This document shows positions 19,165 through 28,170 of a stretch of DNA of 64,000 bases, in pieces. The translations under genes and the position numbers were made by a program. The notes below the pieces were generated by a model, which saw nothing but the letters and a program-made list of their open reading frames with translations, searched no databases and was not told where the DNA came from. Within the stretch, counting starts at the first letter, position 1. Each line of letters opens with the position of its first letter. Source of the DNA: AP-15 sp963733945 (GTDB lineage Bacteria > Pseudomonadota > Alphaproteobacteria > ATCC43930 > CGMCC-115725); contig CAVTFD010000035.1 in assembly GCA_963733945.1 (NCBI GenBank), forward strand, positions 14,448 to 78,447, read 5' to 3'.

Positions 19165-20631
19165 GTGAGTGACGACGACACCTTTACGGGGCGAGTGCGG
19201 CGTTATGCGCAGGTGTCGACCGCGATGGGCGGGCTTGCGGCGCGGCTGGCCGGCGAGCGCTACCTCGGAATTCCCGTCGACCGTGGCCGCCATGCCGCCG
19301 ATCTGAAGGCCGCACTCGGCGGGATCAAAGGCCCGCTGATGAAAGTGGCGCAGCTACTCGCCACTATCCCCGACGCGTTGCCAAAAGAATATGTCGGCGA
19401 GCTGATCCAATTGCAGGCCAATGCGCCGGCGATGGGGTGGCCGTTTGTCCGACGGCGGATGGAGGGGGAACTCGGGCTCGGTTGGCAGCGGCGGTTTCGC
19501 GATTTTGAGAGGAGCGCGGCGCGCGCCGCCTCGCTTGGTCAGGTGCATCGCGCGACCGCACTCGACGGCGCCGCACTCGCGTGCAAATTGCAGTATCCCG
19601 ACATGACGTCCGCGGTCGAAGCCGATCTGCGCCAGCTGAAGCTCGCGATGGGTCTCTACGAGCGCTATGACCGCGCCGTCACTACCGGCGAAATCCATGC
19701 CGAAATCGCCGATCGGCTGCGCGAGGAACTCGATTACGAGCGTGAGGCCGCGCATATGCGCCTATACGGCGAAATCCTGCGCGACGAGTCCGGAATTGCC
19801 GTGCCGCGGCCCCTACCCGAACTCTCAACCCGGCGTCTGTTGACGATGACCTGGCTCGACGGCGCGCCGATCCTCGAGACCGCGAAAGCGCCGATCGCAG
19901 GGCGCAACGAGGTGGCGCTGCGTATGTTTCGGGTCTGGTACGTGCCGTTCTACCATTACGGCGTCATCCACGGCGACCCGCATCTCGGCAACTACACCGT
20001 GGCGCCGGATGCGGCCGTGAACCTGCTCGATTTCGGCTGTGTGCGGGTCTTTCGCGCCTCATTTGTGCGTGGGGTCATCGATCTTTACCACGCACTGGAG
20101 CGCGGTGATCGCGACCTCGCCGTTCATGCCTACCGAAGCTGGGGATTTGGTGATCTGTCGTCCGAGATGATCGAGGTGCTGAACCGCTGGGCGCGATTCG
20201 TATACGGCCCGCTGCTCGATGACCGCGCAAGGCCGATCCAGGAAAAGGCCAATGGGGCCGATGGCGCCAACGTGGTCGAGAGCGTGCACCGCGACATCCG
20301 CCGTCTGGGTGGGGTCCGGCCGCCGCGCGAATTCGTGTTTATGGACCGGGCCGCAGTCGGGCTCGGTTCGGTGTTTATGCACCTTAAGGCCGAGATCAAC
20401 TGGCACCGCCTGTTCCACGAGCTGATCGAGGATTTCGACGAGACTGCCCTGACCGCCCGCCAGAGCGCCGCCCTCGAAAAGGCCGGGGTGCCGCTGCCCG
20501 CCGAGCAGGTGGATGCGTCGACGCGCGCCGCCAGACCCCGCAAGGTCACGGCTCGGCGCAAGAGGCCGGAGGAACCCCCTACTGACCCGGATCCCATTAG
20601 GGCATGGCGACCGCCTCGGCTTCCCGGCTGA
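19165..20631 (+). CDS. AarF/ABC1/UbiB family atypical kinase
   Basis: A 488-residue ABC1-family protein. Relatives (UbiB, COQ8) support ubiquinone synthesis and lipid handling. The ATP-site landmarks are AASLGQVH (A-rich loop), the lysine in ACKLQYP, HGDPHLGNY and LLDFG. The N-terminal family motif KxGQ is present as KVAQ at residues 60-63. There is no obvious C-terminal membrane segment; the tail is basic and Pro-rich. The start is GTG 19165, 24 bases after pepF. Its last 35 bases overlap the end of the convergent MATE gene. Confidence 0.87.
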   Translation: MSDDDTFTGRVRRYAQVSTAMGGLAARLAGERYLGIPVDRGRHAADLKAALGGIKGPLMKVAQLLATIPDALPKEYVGELIQLQANAPAMGWPFVRRRMEGELGLGWQRRFRDFERSAARAASLGQVHRATALDGAALACKLQYPDMTSAVEADLRQLKLAMGLYERYDRAVTTGEIHAEIADRLREELDYEREAAHMRLYGEILRDESGIAVPRPLPELSTRRLLTMTWLDGAPILETAKAPIAGRNEVALRMFRVWYVPFYHYGVIHGDPHLGNYTVAPDAAVNLLDFGCVRVFRASFVRGVIDLYHALERGDRDLAVHAYRSWGFGDLSSEMIEVLNRWARFVYGPLLDDRARPIQEKANGADGANVVESVHRDIRRLGGVRPPREFVFMDRAAVGLGSVFMHLKAEINWHRLFHELIEDFDETALTARQSAALEKAGVPLPAEQVDASTRAARPRKVTARRKRPEEPPTDPDPIRAWRPPRLPG

Positions 20632-22015
20632 TCGGGCCCGCGATCAGATGAAGTCGCAAGGTCAGCAGAACGGCGACGACCGCGAGTCCGAGGGCAAGGC
20701 CCCACCACACGCCGACAGCCCCGTAGCCGAGCGGAAAGGCCAGTATCCAGCCTCCGGCAAAACCGGCGCCCCAGTAGCCGAAGGCGGCGATCAACATCGG
20801 GACAAGGGTGTCCCTGTAGCCGCGCAAGGCGCCAACGGCGATTACCTGCATCCCGTCGAATACTTGGAACAGCGCAGCAATCACAATGAGCCGCCGCGCG
20901 ATCTCGACCAGCGCGCGATTGGCCGGGCTGGCAATGTCAATGTAGGCCGCGATGATGGCCTGCGGAAAGGTCCACAGCACGACCGCCGCGGCGCCCATGA
21001 ACGCGATCCCGAGGGCGAGCGCCACAAAGCCAGCACGGCGAGCCGCCCTGGCGCGGCCCGTGCCGAGCTGGTAGGCGACACGGACCGTGGCGGCCTGGCC
21101 GAGACCCAGCGGCACCATAAAACTGATGCTGGCGCAATTGATGACGAGCTGATGGGCCCCTAGCGCCGCCGCTCCCAAAAGGCCAATCAAGATGCTGGCG
21201 GCAAGGAAGACACCGGCTTCCAATCCCCTGATCCCGCCAATCGGCAGGCCGAGACGGAGGATATTTCCGATCTCGGTTCGGTCGGCGGCAAAAGTGCCGC
21301 GCAGCATGTGCAGGCCGCCCAAGCCCGGCATGACGCTAATGCACAGCGCCAGACCAGCCAGCATTAGCCACTGATTGACAGAGCTCGCATAGCCCGAACC
21401 GGTGACGCCGAGGGCAGGCGCCCCGAGGCGGCCGAAGATCAGCATCCAGTTCAGCACCGCGTTGCCGGCAACGCAAATCAGCACCACCGCCATAACCGGA
21501 CGGGTACGCGATGTAGCGGCAATGAGGCTTTGCAACACGCCGAAGCCGAGAAAGGCGGGCCCACCCCAGGCAAGCGCCCGCAAATAGCGGCCGATTTCGG
21601 CGGCCAGCGCGGCGTCGTAGCCCAGCGCCTGAAGCAAGCGGTCCAAACTCGTCAGCCCGGAGATGAATGGCAACGCGAAGAGCGCGGCGAGCACTAGCCC
21701 GGCGCCGGCAATGCGCCCAGCCGCGCGGCGATCGCGGGCACCGAATGCATGCGCGGCAAGCGGCGCCACCGCGAAGAGGATGCCCTGGAGCATGACGCCG
21801 ACGGTGAAATAAAACATGCCGCCTAGCCCCACAGCGGCGAGCGGCATGACTCCAAGCCGCCCGACCATCACCGTGTTGGTGACGCCCATCGCCATCTGCG
21901 CCAGATTGGCCGCGGCGAGCGGCCCCGCCAGCGCCAGGGTCGCACGAACCTCCGCGCGGATACCGGAATCTGCGATCCCGAGGCTGCGCCGATCGGCTGG
22001 ATCGAACGGTTCCAT
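20597..22015 (-). CDS. MATE family efflux transporter
   Basis: A 472-residue inner-membrane protein with about 12 hydrophobic helices in two homologous halves, as in NorM-type multidrug/toxin extrusion pumps driven by Na+ or H+. The N-terminal half contains LAAANLAQMAMGVTNTVMVG and LAAVGLGGMFYF, the family's characteristic pattern. The substrate is unknown. It is convergent with the AarF kinase gene, overlapping it by 35 bases. Confidence 0.9.
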   Translation of the reverse strand: MEPFDPADRRSLGIADSGIRAEVRATLALAGPLAAANLAQMAMGVTNTVMVGRLGVMPLAAVGLGGMFYFTVGVMLQGILFAVAPLAAHAFGARDRRAAGRIAGAGLVLAALFALPFISGLTSLDRLLQALGYDAALAAEIGRYLRALAWGGPAFLGFGVLQSLIAATSRTRPVMAVVLICVAGNAVLNWMLIFGRLGAPALGVTGSGYASSVNQWLMLAGLALCISVMPGLGGLHMLRGTFAADRTEIGNILRLGLPIGGIRGLEAGVFLAASILIGLLGAAALGAHQLVINCASISFMVPLGLGQAATVRVAYQLGTGRARAARRAGFVALALGIAFMGAAAVVLWTFPQAIIAAYIDIASPANRALVEIARRLIVIAALFQVFDGMQVIAVGALRGYRDTLVPMLIAAFGYWGAGFAGGWILAFPLGYGAVGVWWGLALGLAVVAVLLTLRLHLIAGPISREAEAVAMP

Positions 22016-22069
22016 CTGGTTCTCTCTGCTCTCCGTTGCGGCGCCACCACCGATGTCCGAGAGAGACCC

Positions 22070-22108
22070 CCAAAAAGCGAAAGGCCCCGACCGGTACCGG
22101 CGGGGCCC
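22070..22108 (-). terminator. Minus-strand factor-independent terminator
   Basis: GGCCCCG (22084-22090) pairs with CGGGGCC (22102-22108); the loop is itself the palindrome CCGGTACCGG. On the minus strand the stem is followed by TTTCGCTTTTT. It lies between the divergent MATE and PhyH genes, where no annotated minus-strand gene ends, and so points to a transcript ending here, such as the small frame at 22134-22252. Confidence 0.75.
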
Positions 22109-22133
22109 CGTATCGTCGCGTGTTGGTCGTGTT

Positions 22134-22252
22134 CAGCGCACGCGCATACCCTCAGGCCCCACGGCAAAGCCGCGCGAGACGGTAGTCTTCATCAGTCGTG
22201 GGGATGCACTGACCATCGGCGATTTGTAGCGCGCCGAGAGCCGCCGCGTCAA
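22134..22252 (-). CDS. Possible 39-residue small protein ending just before a terminator
   Basis: The minus strand encodes a short frame ending SPRLMKTTVSRGFAVGPEGM plus RVR and stopping at TGA 22134-22136, 25 bases before the terminator hairpin. Upstream in frame it reads ARYKSPMVSAS. Possible starts are TTG 22252 (39 residues) and ATG 22192 (19 residues); AGGTGG lies directly before the TTG. The composition is basic with no membrane segment. I do not recognise the family. The support is its position between its own apparent transcription unit and the strong terminator, so it remains tentative. Confidence 0.3.
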
Positions 22253-22344
22253 CCACCTGGCCGAGCCCTCCTGTCCCACTCTGGTTGACGAACCGTGCCG
22301 CATCGATCACGCTGCTCCATCCCCGCATTCAGGAGAAAATCGCG

Positions 22345-23146
22345 ATGCGGCTCACCTCGCAGCAGGTCCAGCAGTTCGCTGAAGAAGGCTATCTGTTTTT
22401 GCCCGGCTGCTTCTCGGACGAGGAGGTCGGGCCGTTGCGCGACGAGGCCGAGCAAATCTACGCTGCCGACCGCCGGGAAGTGTGGCGCGAAAAGACCGGC
22501 GCGCCCCGCACCGCCTTCGCCGCGCACACCTATAACGAAGCGTTCCGCCTGCTCGGCAACCATCCCCGGCTGATCCGCCCGGTCGAGCAGGTGTTTGGCG
22601 AACAGCTCTACATGCACCAGTACAAGATCAATGCCAAAGCCGCCTTCGAGGGCGACGTCTGGCAGTGGCATCAGGATTACGGCACCTGGGCACGCGATGA
22701 CGGCATGCCGGAGCCGCGGGCGATGAACATCGCGGTGTTCATGGACGAAGTGATGCCGATCAACGGTCCATTGATGCTGGTCCCGCGGAGCCACAAGCAC
22801 GGGGTACTATCTGCCGGCCATGACGAAGAGACAACGTCCTACCCGTTGTGGACGCTCGATAACGAGACGGTCACCAAGCTCGCCGCGCAAGGGCGGCATC
22901 GTCGCTCCGACCGGAAAGCCGGGTTCGGTGTTGATGTTCCACGGCAATCTGGTCCACGCGTCGGCGCCGAACATTACCCCCTACCCACGGCGTATCGTGT
23001 ACCTCACCCTCTGCGCGGTATCGAACTACATCCGCAAGCCGACCCGTCCGGAGTGGATCGCGCATCGCGACTTCACGCCGATTGAACCAGTGCCGGACAG
23101 CGCGCTGCTCGATTACGCGCGCGCCTACAAGGTGGCGGCCGAATAG
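22345..23146 (+). pseudogene. Phytanoyl-CoA dioxygenase family protein, interrupted by one frameshift
   Basis: Fe(II)/2-oxoglutarate-dependent dioxygenase of the PhyH family, hydroxylating an acyl or small-molecule substrate. The N-terminal half (EEGYLFLPGCFSDEEVGPLR) and the iron motif WQWHQDYGTW (HxD) are in one frame; the last part with GSVLMFHGNLVHASAPN, holding the distal His and the Arg in YPRRIVYL, is in the next. The break is at about 22881-22892 in CGCCGCGCAA; deleting one base joins LAA to KGGIVAPTGK. The start at ATG 22345 (MRLTSQQVQQF) fits the family. Twelve bases separate it from the next gene, so it probably belongs to the 22345-25490 operon. Confidence 0.82.
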
Positions 23147-23157
23147 GAAGCGGGTCC

Positions 23158-24486
23158 ATGAGCCTTTACCGCTTGTCGCAACAGCGCGCCGCCGGCGGGC
23201 GACCGGTGCGGGTCGCGCTGATCGGCGCCGGCAAGTTCGGCTCGATGTTCCTGAACCAGGCGCCGGCGATGCCAGGCATGGAGGTCGCGGTCATTGCCGA
23301 TCTCGATCCGGAGCGGGCTCGTAAAGCCTGCCGGACCGTTGGCTGGGATGCGGCCCGGATCGCGCGAACCGCGTTCGTCGCATCGGGCGTCGAGGCCTGT
23401 GCCGACCCCGGGGTTGAGGTCGTTGTCGAGGCGACCGGCAGTCCGCCGGCGGGCATCGCGCATGCGCGCGCAGCGATCGCCGCCGGCAAGCACATCGTCA
23501 TGGTCAATGTTGAAGCCGATGTGCTGGCCGGGCCATTGCTCGCCGAGGAGGCGCGGGCGCAGGGCGTCGTCTATTCCCTCGCCTATGGCGACCAGCCGGC
23601 GCTGACCTGCGAGCTGGTCGATTGGGCCCGCGCCTGTGGTTTCGAGGTCGTCGCCGCCGGTAAGGGAACCAAGTATCTGCCGGCCTATCACGCCGTGACC
23701 CCTGCGGAAGTCTGGCAACATTACGGGCTGACGGAGGACGAAGCGCGACGCGGCGGGATGAACCCCCAGATGTTCAACTCGTTTCTCGACGGCACCAAAT
23801 CGGCGATCGAGATGGCGGCGATCGCCAATGCCTGCGGCTTGGACGTTCCGCAGGATGGCTTGCTGTTTCCTCCGTGTGGCGTCGATGATCTGCCGCAAAT
23901 ATTGCGCGCTGCCGCGGCGGGCGGGGTTCTAGAGCGCGACGGCATGGTCGAAGTCGTCTCGTCGCTGGAGCGGGACGGAAGGCCGGTGTTTCGCGACCTG
24001 CGCTGGGGCGTCTACGTTGTGCTCAAGGCGCCGAACGATTACGCGCGGGCGTGTTTCAAGGAGTACGGCCTCAAGACCGACCCGAGCGGCTGGTACGCCG
24101 CGATGTACAAACCCTTCCACCTGATCGGGCTGGAGCTCGGCATATCGGTTTTATCCGCGGCATTCCGGGGCGAGCCGACGGGGCAGCCACAGGGCTGGCG
24201 CGGCGATGTCGTGAGCGTCGCCAAGCGAGCGTTACGCGCCGGCGAAACCCTCGACGGCGAGGGCGGCTTCACGCTGTGGGGCAAGCTCGTGCCGGCGGAG
24301 CGCAGCCTCGCCGAACGCGCCTTGCCGATCGGCCTGGCGCACAAGCTGGCGCTGCTGCGCGACATCGCAGCGGGAGAAATCGTGCGGTGGGCCGATGTGG
24401 AGATCCCGGACACCGAGGCGGTGCAGGCGCGGCGCGAGATGGAGCGGCGCTTTGCGGCGCCGCCGTCCGCCATCGCGGCGCAGTAG
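23158..24486 (+). CDS. COG4091-type NAD(P)-dependent dehydrogenase with C-terminal SAF domain
   Basis: A 442-residue protein with an N-terminal Rossmann fold (VALIGAGKFGSMF near residues 19-31) and a homoserine-dehydrogenase-like catalytic region, ending in an SAF-like domain (REMERRF tail). This is the architecture of the COG4091 group of predicted homoserine-dehydrogenase-like oxidoreductases, whose substrates are mostly unassigned. TGTKYLP-type variations (AGKGTKYLPAYH) and MFNSFLDGTKSAIEM are conserved landmarks. The aldo/keto reductase starts 8 bases after its stop, suggesting joint action on one carbohydrate- or polyol-like substrate. Confidence 0.82.
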   Translation: MSLYRLSQQRAAGGRPVRVALIGAGKFGSMFLNQAPAMPGMEVAVIADLDPERARKACRTVGWDAARIARTAFVASGVEACADPGVEVVVEATGSPPAGIAHARAAIAAGKHIVMVNVEADVLAGPLLAEEARAQGVVYSLAYGDQPALTCELVDWARACGFEVVAAGKGTKYLPAYHAVTPAEVWQHYGLTEDEARRGGMNPQMFNSFLDGTKSAIEMAAIANACGLDVPQDGLLFPPCGVDDLPQILRAAAAGGVLERDGMVEVVSSLERDGRPVFRDLRWGVYVVLKAPNDYARACFKEYGLKTDPSGWYAAMYKPFHLIGLELGISVLSAAFRGEPTGQPQGWRGDVVSVAKRALRAGETLDGEGGFTLWGKLVPAERSLAERALPIGLAHKLALLRDIAAGEIVRWADVEIPDTEAVQARREMERRFAAPPSAIAAQ

Positions 24487-24494
24487 GAGGTCCG

Positions 24495-25490
24495 ATGGAA
24501 TACCGGCAATTCGGCAAGACCGACCTCAAGGTCTCGGCGATCGGGTTCGGCTGCTGGGAAATCGGCGGCACTTACGGCCGGATCGACGAGACCCAGTTTA
24601 GCCGCGCCGTAGCGCAGGCGATCGACAATGGCATCACCTGCTTCGACACCGCCGAAGCCTATGGCATGGGCGTGTCGGAAGAGGCCTTGGCGCGGGCGCT
24701 CGCCGGCCGCCGCCGGGATGTCTCTATCGTCACCAAGTTCGGGGTTGGCTACAGCGAGATGCCGACCCGACGCGACAGCAGCCGTCAGCGGGTTATGGCT
24801 TCGATCGAGAAGAGCCTGCAGAGGTTGCGGACTGACCGAGTCGACGTCTATCTCGTTCACTGGCCGGATCCCGGCACGCCGCTAGACGAGACGGTGCACG
24901 CCCTCGACGACATCGTGCGGCAAGGCAAGGCGCGCTATATCGGCGTGTCAAATTTCCGCCTGGCGCAGATCGAGAGCTGCATGCGGCTGCGCGACGTCGA
25001 TGTCGTTCAATATGGCTGGAACATGTTCGACCGGCGCATGCAGGCCGAAATTTTCCCCTATTGCGAGGCCAAACAGATTGGCGTGATGGCCTACGGCTCG
25101 CTCGCCTACGGAATGTTGAGCGGCACGTTTCATGCCGGCATGCAATTCGAGGAGGGCGACTGGCGCTCTCGCGGCGGCATGGTCGGCAATCTCAACCTGT
25201 TCCGCACCTTGTTCGGCCCGGACCATTTCCCGCGCAACCTCGATGCCGTCGAGGATCTCAAGCGCGTCGCGGCGAAATACGACAAGACTCTGCCGCAATT
25301 CGCATTGCGCTGGACCTTGAGCAACCCAGTTGTCGGCACCGCACTCGTCGGCTTTCGCACCCCGGCCGAGGTGACCGAAAACCTCGGGGCCCTCGGCTGG
25401 ACCATCTCTGCCGCTGACATGGCGCAGATCGACGACATTCTCGCCCGGCATGGCTGCGTGACCGTCCCGCCGGGCTGGCTCGAAGATTAG
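24495..25490 (+). CDS. Aldo/keto reductase
   Basis: A 331-residue TIM-barrel NADPH-dependent oxidoreductase. The active-site set is visible: Asp in FDTAEAYG with the catalytic Tyr, Lys in VTKFG and His in LVHWPDPG; GVSNF lies beyond. The substrate is unknown, but the gene is tightly linked to the COG4091 dehydrogenase. GGAGG precedes ATG 24495. A palindromic repeat follows the stop. Confidence 0.9.
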   Translation: MEYRQFGKTDLKVSAIGFGCWEIGGTYGRIDETQFSRAVAQAIDNGITCFDTAEAYGMGVSEEALARALAGRRRDVSIVTKFGVGYSEMPTRRDSSRQRVMASIEKSLQRLRTDRVDVYLVHWPDPGTPLDETVHALDDIVRQGKARYIGVSNFRLAQIESCMRLRDVDVVQYGWNMFDRRMQAEIFPYCEAKQIGVMAYGSLAYGMLSGTFHAGMQFEEGDWRSRGGMVGNLNLFRTLFGPDHFPRNLDAVEDLKRVAAKYDKTLPQFALRWTLSNPVVGTALVGFRTPAEVTENLGALGWTISAADMAQIDDILARHGCVTVPPGWLED

Positions 25491-25499
25491 ACTTGCGCT

Positions 25500-25589
25500 G
25501 TCATTGCGAGCGCAGCGCAGCAATCTCGTGCAGGCGAGGGTGCGTCCCTGGCGACGAGATTGCTTCGTCGCTTCGCTCCTCGCAATGAC
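25500..25589. repeat. Palindromic intergenic repeat element of a second type
   Basis: The ends GTCATTGCGAG (25500-25510) and CTCGCAATGAC (25579-25589) are exact inverted repeats. Inner arms AGCAATCTCGT and ACGAGATTGCT also pair, separated by about 25 bases. Short dispersed elements with this GTCATTGCGAG...CTCGCAATGAC signature are common in proteobacterial intergenic regions. It lies between two co-directional genes, so it may add a hairpin to a shared transcript. Confidence 0.85.
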
Positions 25590-25616
25590 ACCGCACGCTT
25601 GAGGAGGAGGCACAGT

Positions 25617-27005
25617 ATGCCGGTTCAACGATTCGCGCCGATGACCAAGGATTTCGCGACCTTCGATTGCGACGCGCATGTCACCGAGCCGCCGCTGATC
25701 TGGGAACGCGCCCAGGATTTCCTGACCCGCGACGAGCTCGACGCATTGAAGCGGACGATCTGGTGGGACGCCGAAAGCCGCCTGTTGATCGTCAATGGCC
25801 GCGCCGGGATTGGGCTGGGCTCGCCGCGCAAGGGCGGCATCCCCGGCACGATGCGGGTCATCACCAATGCCGGCCCAGGGGTCAAGCACGATATCCAGCG
25901 CGCCCTCAACGTGCGCAATCTGAACCCGAAGACCGCGCTGACCCAGGAGCAGGTGGGCTATCTCGACCACGCCGGCTCCTACGAGCCGAAGCCGCGCCTC
26001 AAGGACATGGACGTCCAGGGTATCGATCAGGTCATGATCATCCCGACCGAAATCGACATTTATCCCTGGCTCGAAGACGCGCTCGGCGCGAAAGCGTTTT
26101 GTCGCGCCTACAATGAGTGGGCATACGAGTACACGCGGGAAAATCCGGACCGGCTGTTTTTTGCGGCGCTGATCCCGATGCAGCACCCGGATTACGCGGT
26201 CGCGGAAGTGCGCCGGGTCGCCGCCCTGGGCTGCCGGGTCGCGCTCGTTCGTCCGATGGACGCGATGGGCAATTACCCGCTGCAGCCGAAGTATGAACCG
26301 GTGTGGGACGCGCTCGAAGAGACCGGCATGGTCTACGGCATGCACCCGTTCCCGGCGTTCGCCAGCGCGAAGCCGTCTGGCTACAGCGAGCAATATTCCA
26401 GCGCCGAACTGATCCGCAAGACCATAGCTGCTGCCGGGTTGCCGCACACTTTCCTTACCAATGTGCAGAATTTTCAGGGCGAAGCGGCACTCTGGGTCAC
26501 AGTTGTGCTGATGTCGGGATTTTTCGAGCGGCACCCCAAGATCAACGCCGCGGTGTTCGAGGCCTCCTCGACTTGGCTCAGCTTCCTTGTCGACGAGTGC
26601 GACAAGGCGTATCGGCTTTATAAGAACGAGCGGCAACTGCCGCCGTTAAAGCGGCTGCCGAGCGAGACCTTCGCGCTGCATTGCATGACCGGTTTCGAGG
26701 GCGACGAAGCGCCGCCGGCGCGCCTGCCGGAATTCTACGGCGACATCCTGGCCTGGTCGTCCGACGTCTATCACCACGACGGCGACGACGCCTGGCGGGC
26801 GATCGAGACGATGCAAAAATACGGCCTTCCGGTCGAGGACCAAGCCAAGTTCCTCGGCGGCAACGCCCGCCGCCTCTACAAGGTGCAGGCGCCGCGCAAC
26901 ATCATCCACGACCGCGTCACCGAGATCGAGCGTCCGGATTGGTGGCCGACCGACGAGGAAGTCCGCGCTTCATTGCGGCCGGAGGCGGCGGTCACCCGAA
27001 CCTAG
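25617..27005 (+). CDS. Amidohydrolase-2 family metal-dependent hydrolase
   Basis: A 462-residue member of the same family as the gene at 7574-8713 but longer. The N-terminal metal strand reads DCDAHVTEPP. A second conserved block has MHPFPAFASA, and SSDVYHHDGDDAW near the C-terminus carries the late acidic residue. GAGGAGGAGG lies upstream of ATG 25617, supporting it over earlier in-frame starts that would overlap the palindromic repeat. The substrate is unknown. Confidence 0.82.
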   Translation: MPVQRFAPMTKDFATFDCDAHVTEPPLIWERAQDFLTRDELDALKRTIWWDAESRLLIVNGRAGIGLGSPRKGGIPGTMRVITNAGPGVKHDIQRALNVRNLNPKTALTQEQVGYLDHAGSYEPKPRLKDMDVQGIDQVMIIPTEIDIYPWLEDALGAKAFCRAYNEWAYEYTRENPDRLFFAALIPMQHPDYAVAEVRRVAALGCRVALVRPMDAMGNYPLQPKYEPVWDALEETGMVYGMHPFPAFASAKPSGYSEQYSSAELIRKTIAAAGLPHTFLTNVQNFQGEAALWVTVVLMSGFFERHPKINAAVFEASSTWLSFLVDECDKAYRLYKNERQLPPLKRLPSETFALHCMTGFEGDEAPPARLPEFYGDILAWSSDVYHHDGDDAWRAIETMQKYGLPVEDQAKFLGGNARRLYKVQAPRNIIHDRVTEIERPDWWPTDEEVRASLRPEAAVTRT

Positions 27006-27186
27006 CGTAAAAATCAGACGCTGGGGACCGGTCTCGGTGCCACGTCGCGGAGGCAAGAGGTCTGCTGCCGAAGCGGACCTTCAACGTGGCGGGCACATAT
27101 CGTTAGCGACGTCAAGAACCGACGGTGGCGAGGCGCTCGGGAACACCCTGCCCTCCCGCCAAGGCCAACTCCGAACGAGGACCAAT

Positions 27187-28170
27187 TCAGTTCCGGTCAC
27201 CGAGCAAAGGGTAAGCCGTCTCACCAAGCCCGGAGTCATAAAGCGCGGTACAGTAGTCGTTGAGTGTGCGGCCGTCGAGGTGCCCCGCCAGGGCCACAAG
27301 GAAGGCGTGAGCCAGCAGATTCCAACGCGCCGGCAAGGCCACGACGCGGGCCGCGTGAAGCCGCTCAGCCAAGATCTCCTGCAGACGCTCGGGCTGCGGC
27401 TCAACTACGAACACCGGGCCGGGAAACTCGCGGTAGTAATCGACGAGGCAATCGAGAGAGACTGAATCGTTGTGGCGCTGACCCGTCCAGGCGAAACTGT
27501 AGCCAATAATCGCGATGAATTCTGGCTTGAAGCGAGCCATTGGCAGCAATCGGCGTGCGAGATTAGGGTCGAAGTAGGATTCGGGTTCCAGCATCAACAG
27601 CTCGTCGGGAGCAATTGGTAGCCCAAAATCGATGCCAGCCGTGCGAATGAACTCGAGCGCTTCAGGCGCGCCGATCCACGGGTGTACGGAGCCGTGAACA
27701 GCTATGACGGGATGGATGTGGCCAATCAAACCGCTAGCGAGGCCGTCGTGGTTGTAGTTCATGAACAGCGACGGTCGAGCGAATCGGAACGGAAGGTAAT
27801 TGTGACTCGCGCGGCGGTGGTAACGCGGCACGGCAAGCCGATGCATCAGGTACGAACGGGCGAAATTTGGCGGCATCCGCTGCAGCAATTCCTGCGTGCG
27901 ATCCTCGGTGCCAGGGCGCAAAATGCGGCCGTCAATGTCGAAGGCGGTGAGGCGCGCGCCTGCATCGAGCAACAGGTTGCTGAGAGGCGGGTGCTCAGGC
28001 CGGTCGATTGAAAATGAGCCGGCATGGCGCAAAAAATCGATGAGCGGATCGCGCAGGAAGTTGGCGCCAAACGGCGCCTCACCGGCAGATGCGCCGGCGC
28101 CGAGGAAGTAGAGGCCACGCCCGGTACACAGGCGGCGTAGGAAAGCAGCAGGATTGGGCCTTGATTCCAA
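27187..28170 (-). CDS. SIR2-like domain protein, standalone
   Basis: A 327-residue protein with the signature of SIR2-like NAD-binding proteins: YFLGAGASAGEAPFG at residues 21-35 (the GAGxS nucleotide loop), FMNYNHDGLA at 137-146 in the place of the family's TTNYDxLL, VHGSVHP at 158-164 with the candidate catalytic His, and IGYSFAWTG at 222-230 before a Rossmann strand (VFVVEPQPERL). In bacterial defence systems such domains destroy NAD+ on infection. No partner gene or fused sensor domain is visible, so the role is inferred only. The start TTG 28170 is the only one that keeps the GAGAS motif; an in-frame stop lies four codons upstream and no clear ribosome binding site is seen. Confidence 0.7.
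   Translation of the reverse strand: MESRPNPAAFLRRLCTGRGLYFLGAGASAGEAPFGANFLRDPLIDFLRHAGSFSIDRPEHPPLSNLLLDAGARLTAFDIDGRILRPGTEDRTQELLQRMPPNFARSYLMHRLAVPRYHRRASHNYLPFRFARPSLFMNYNHDGLASGLIGHIHPVIAVHGSVHPWIGAPEALEFIRTAGIDFGLPIAPDELLMLEPESYFDPNLARRLLPMARFKPEFIAIIGYSFAWTGQRHNDSVSLDCLVDYYREFPGPVFVVEPQPERLQEILAERLHAARVVALPARWNLLAHAFLVALAGHLDGRTLNDYCTALYDSGLGETAYPLLGDRN

Noticed and set aside
24948..26636. A 562-codon open frame on the minus strand opposite the aldo/keto reductase and amidohydrolase
   Set aside because: Its sequence is low-complexity shadow coding of two well-supported plus-strand genes in high-GC DNA, and it crosses a palindromic repeat.
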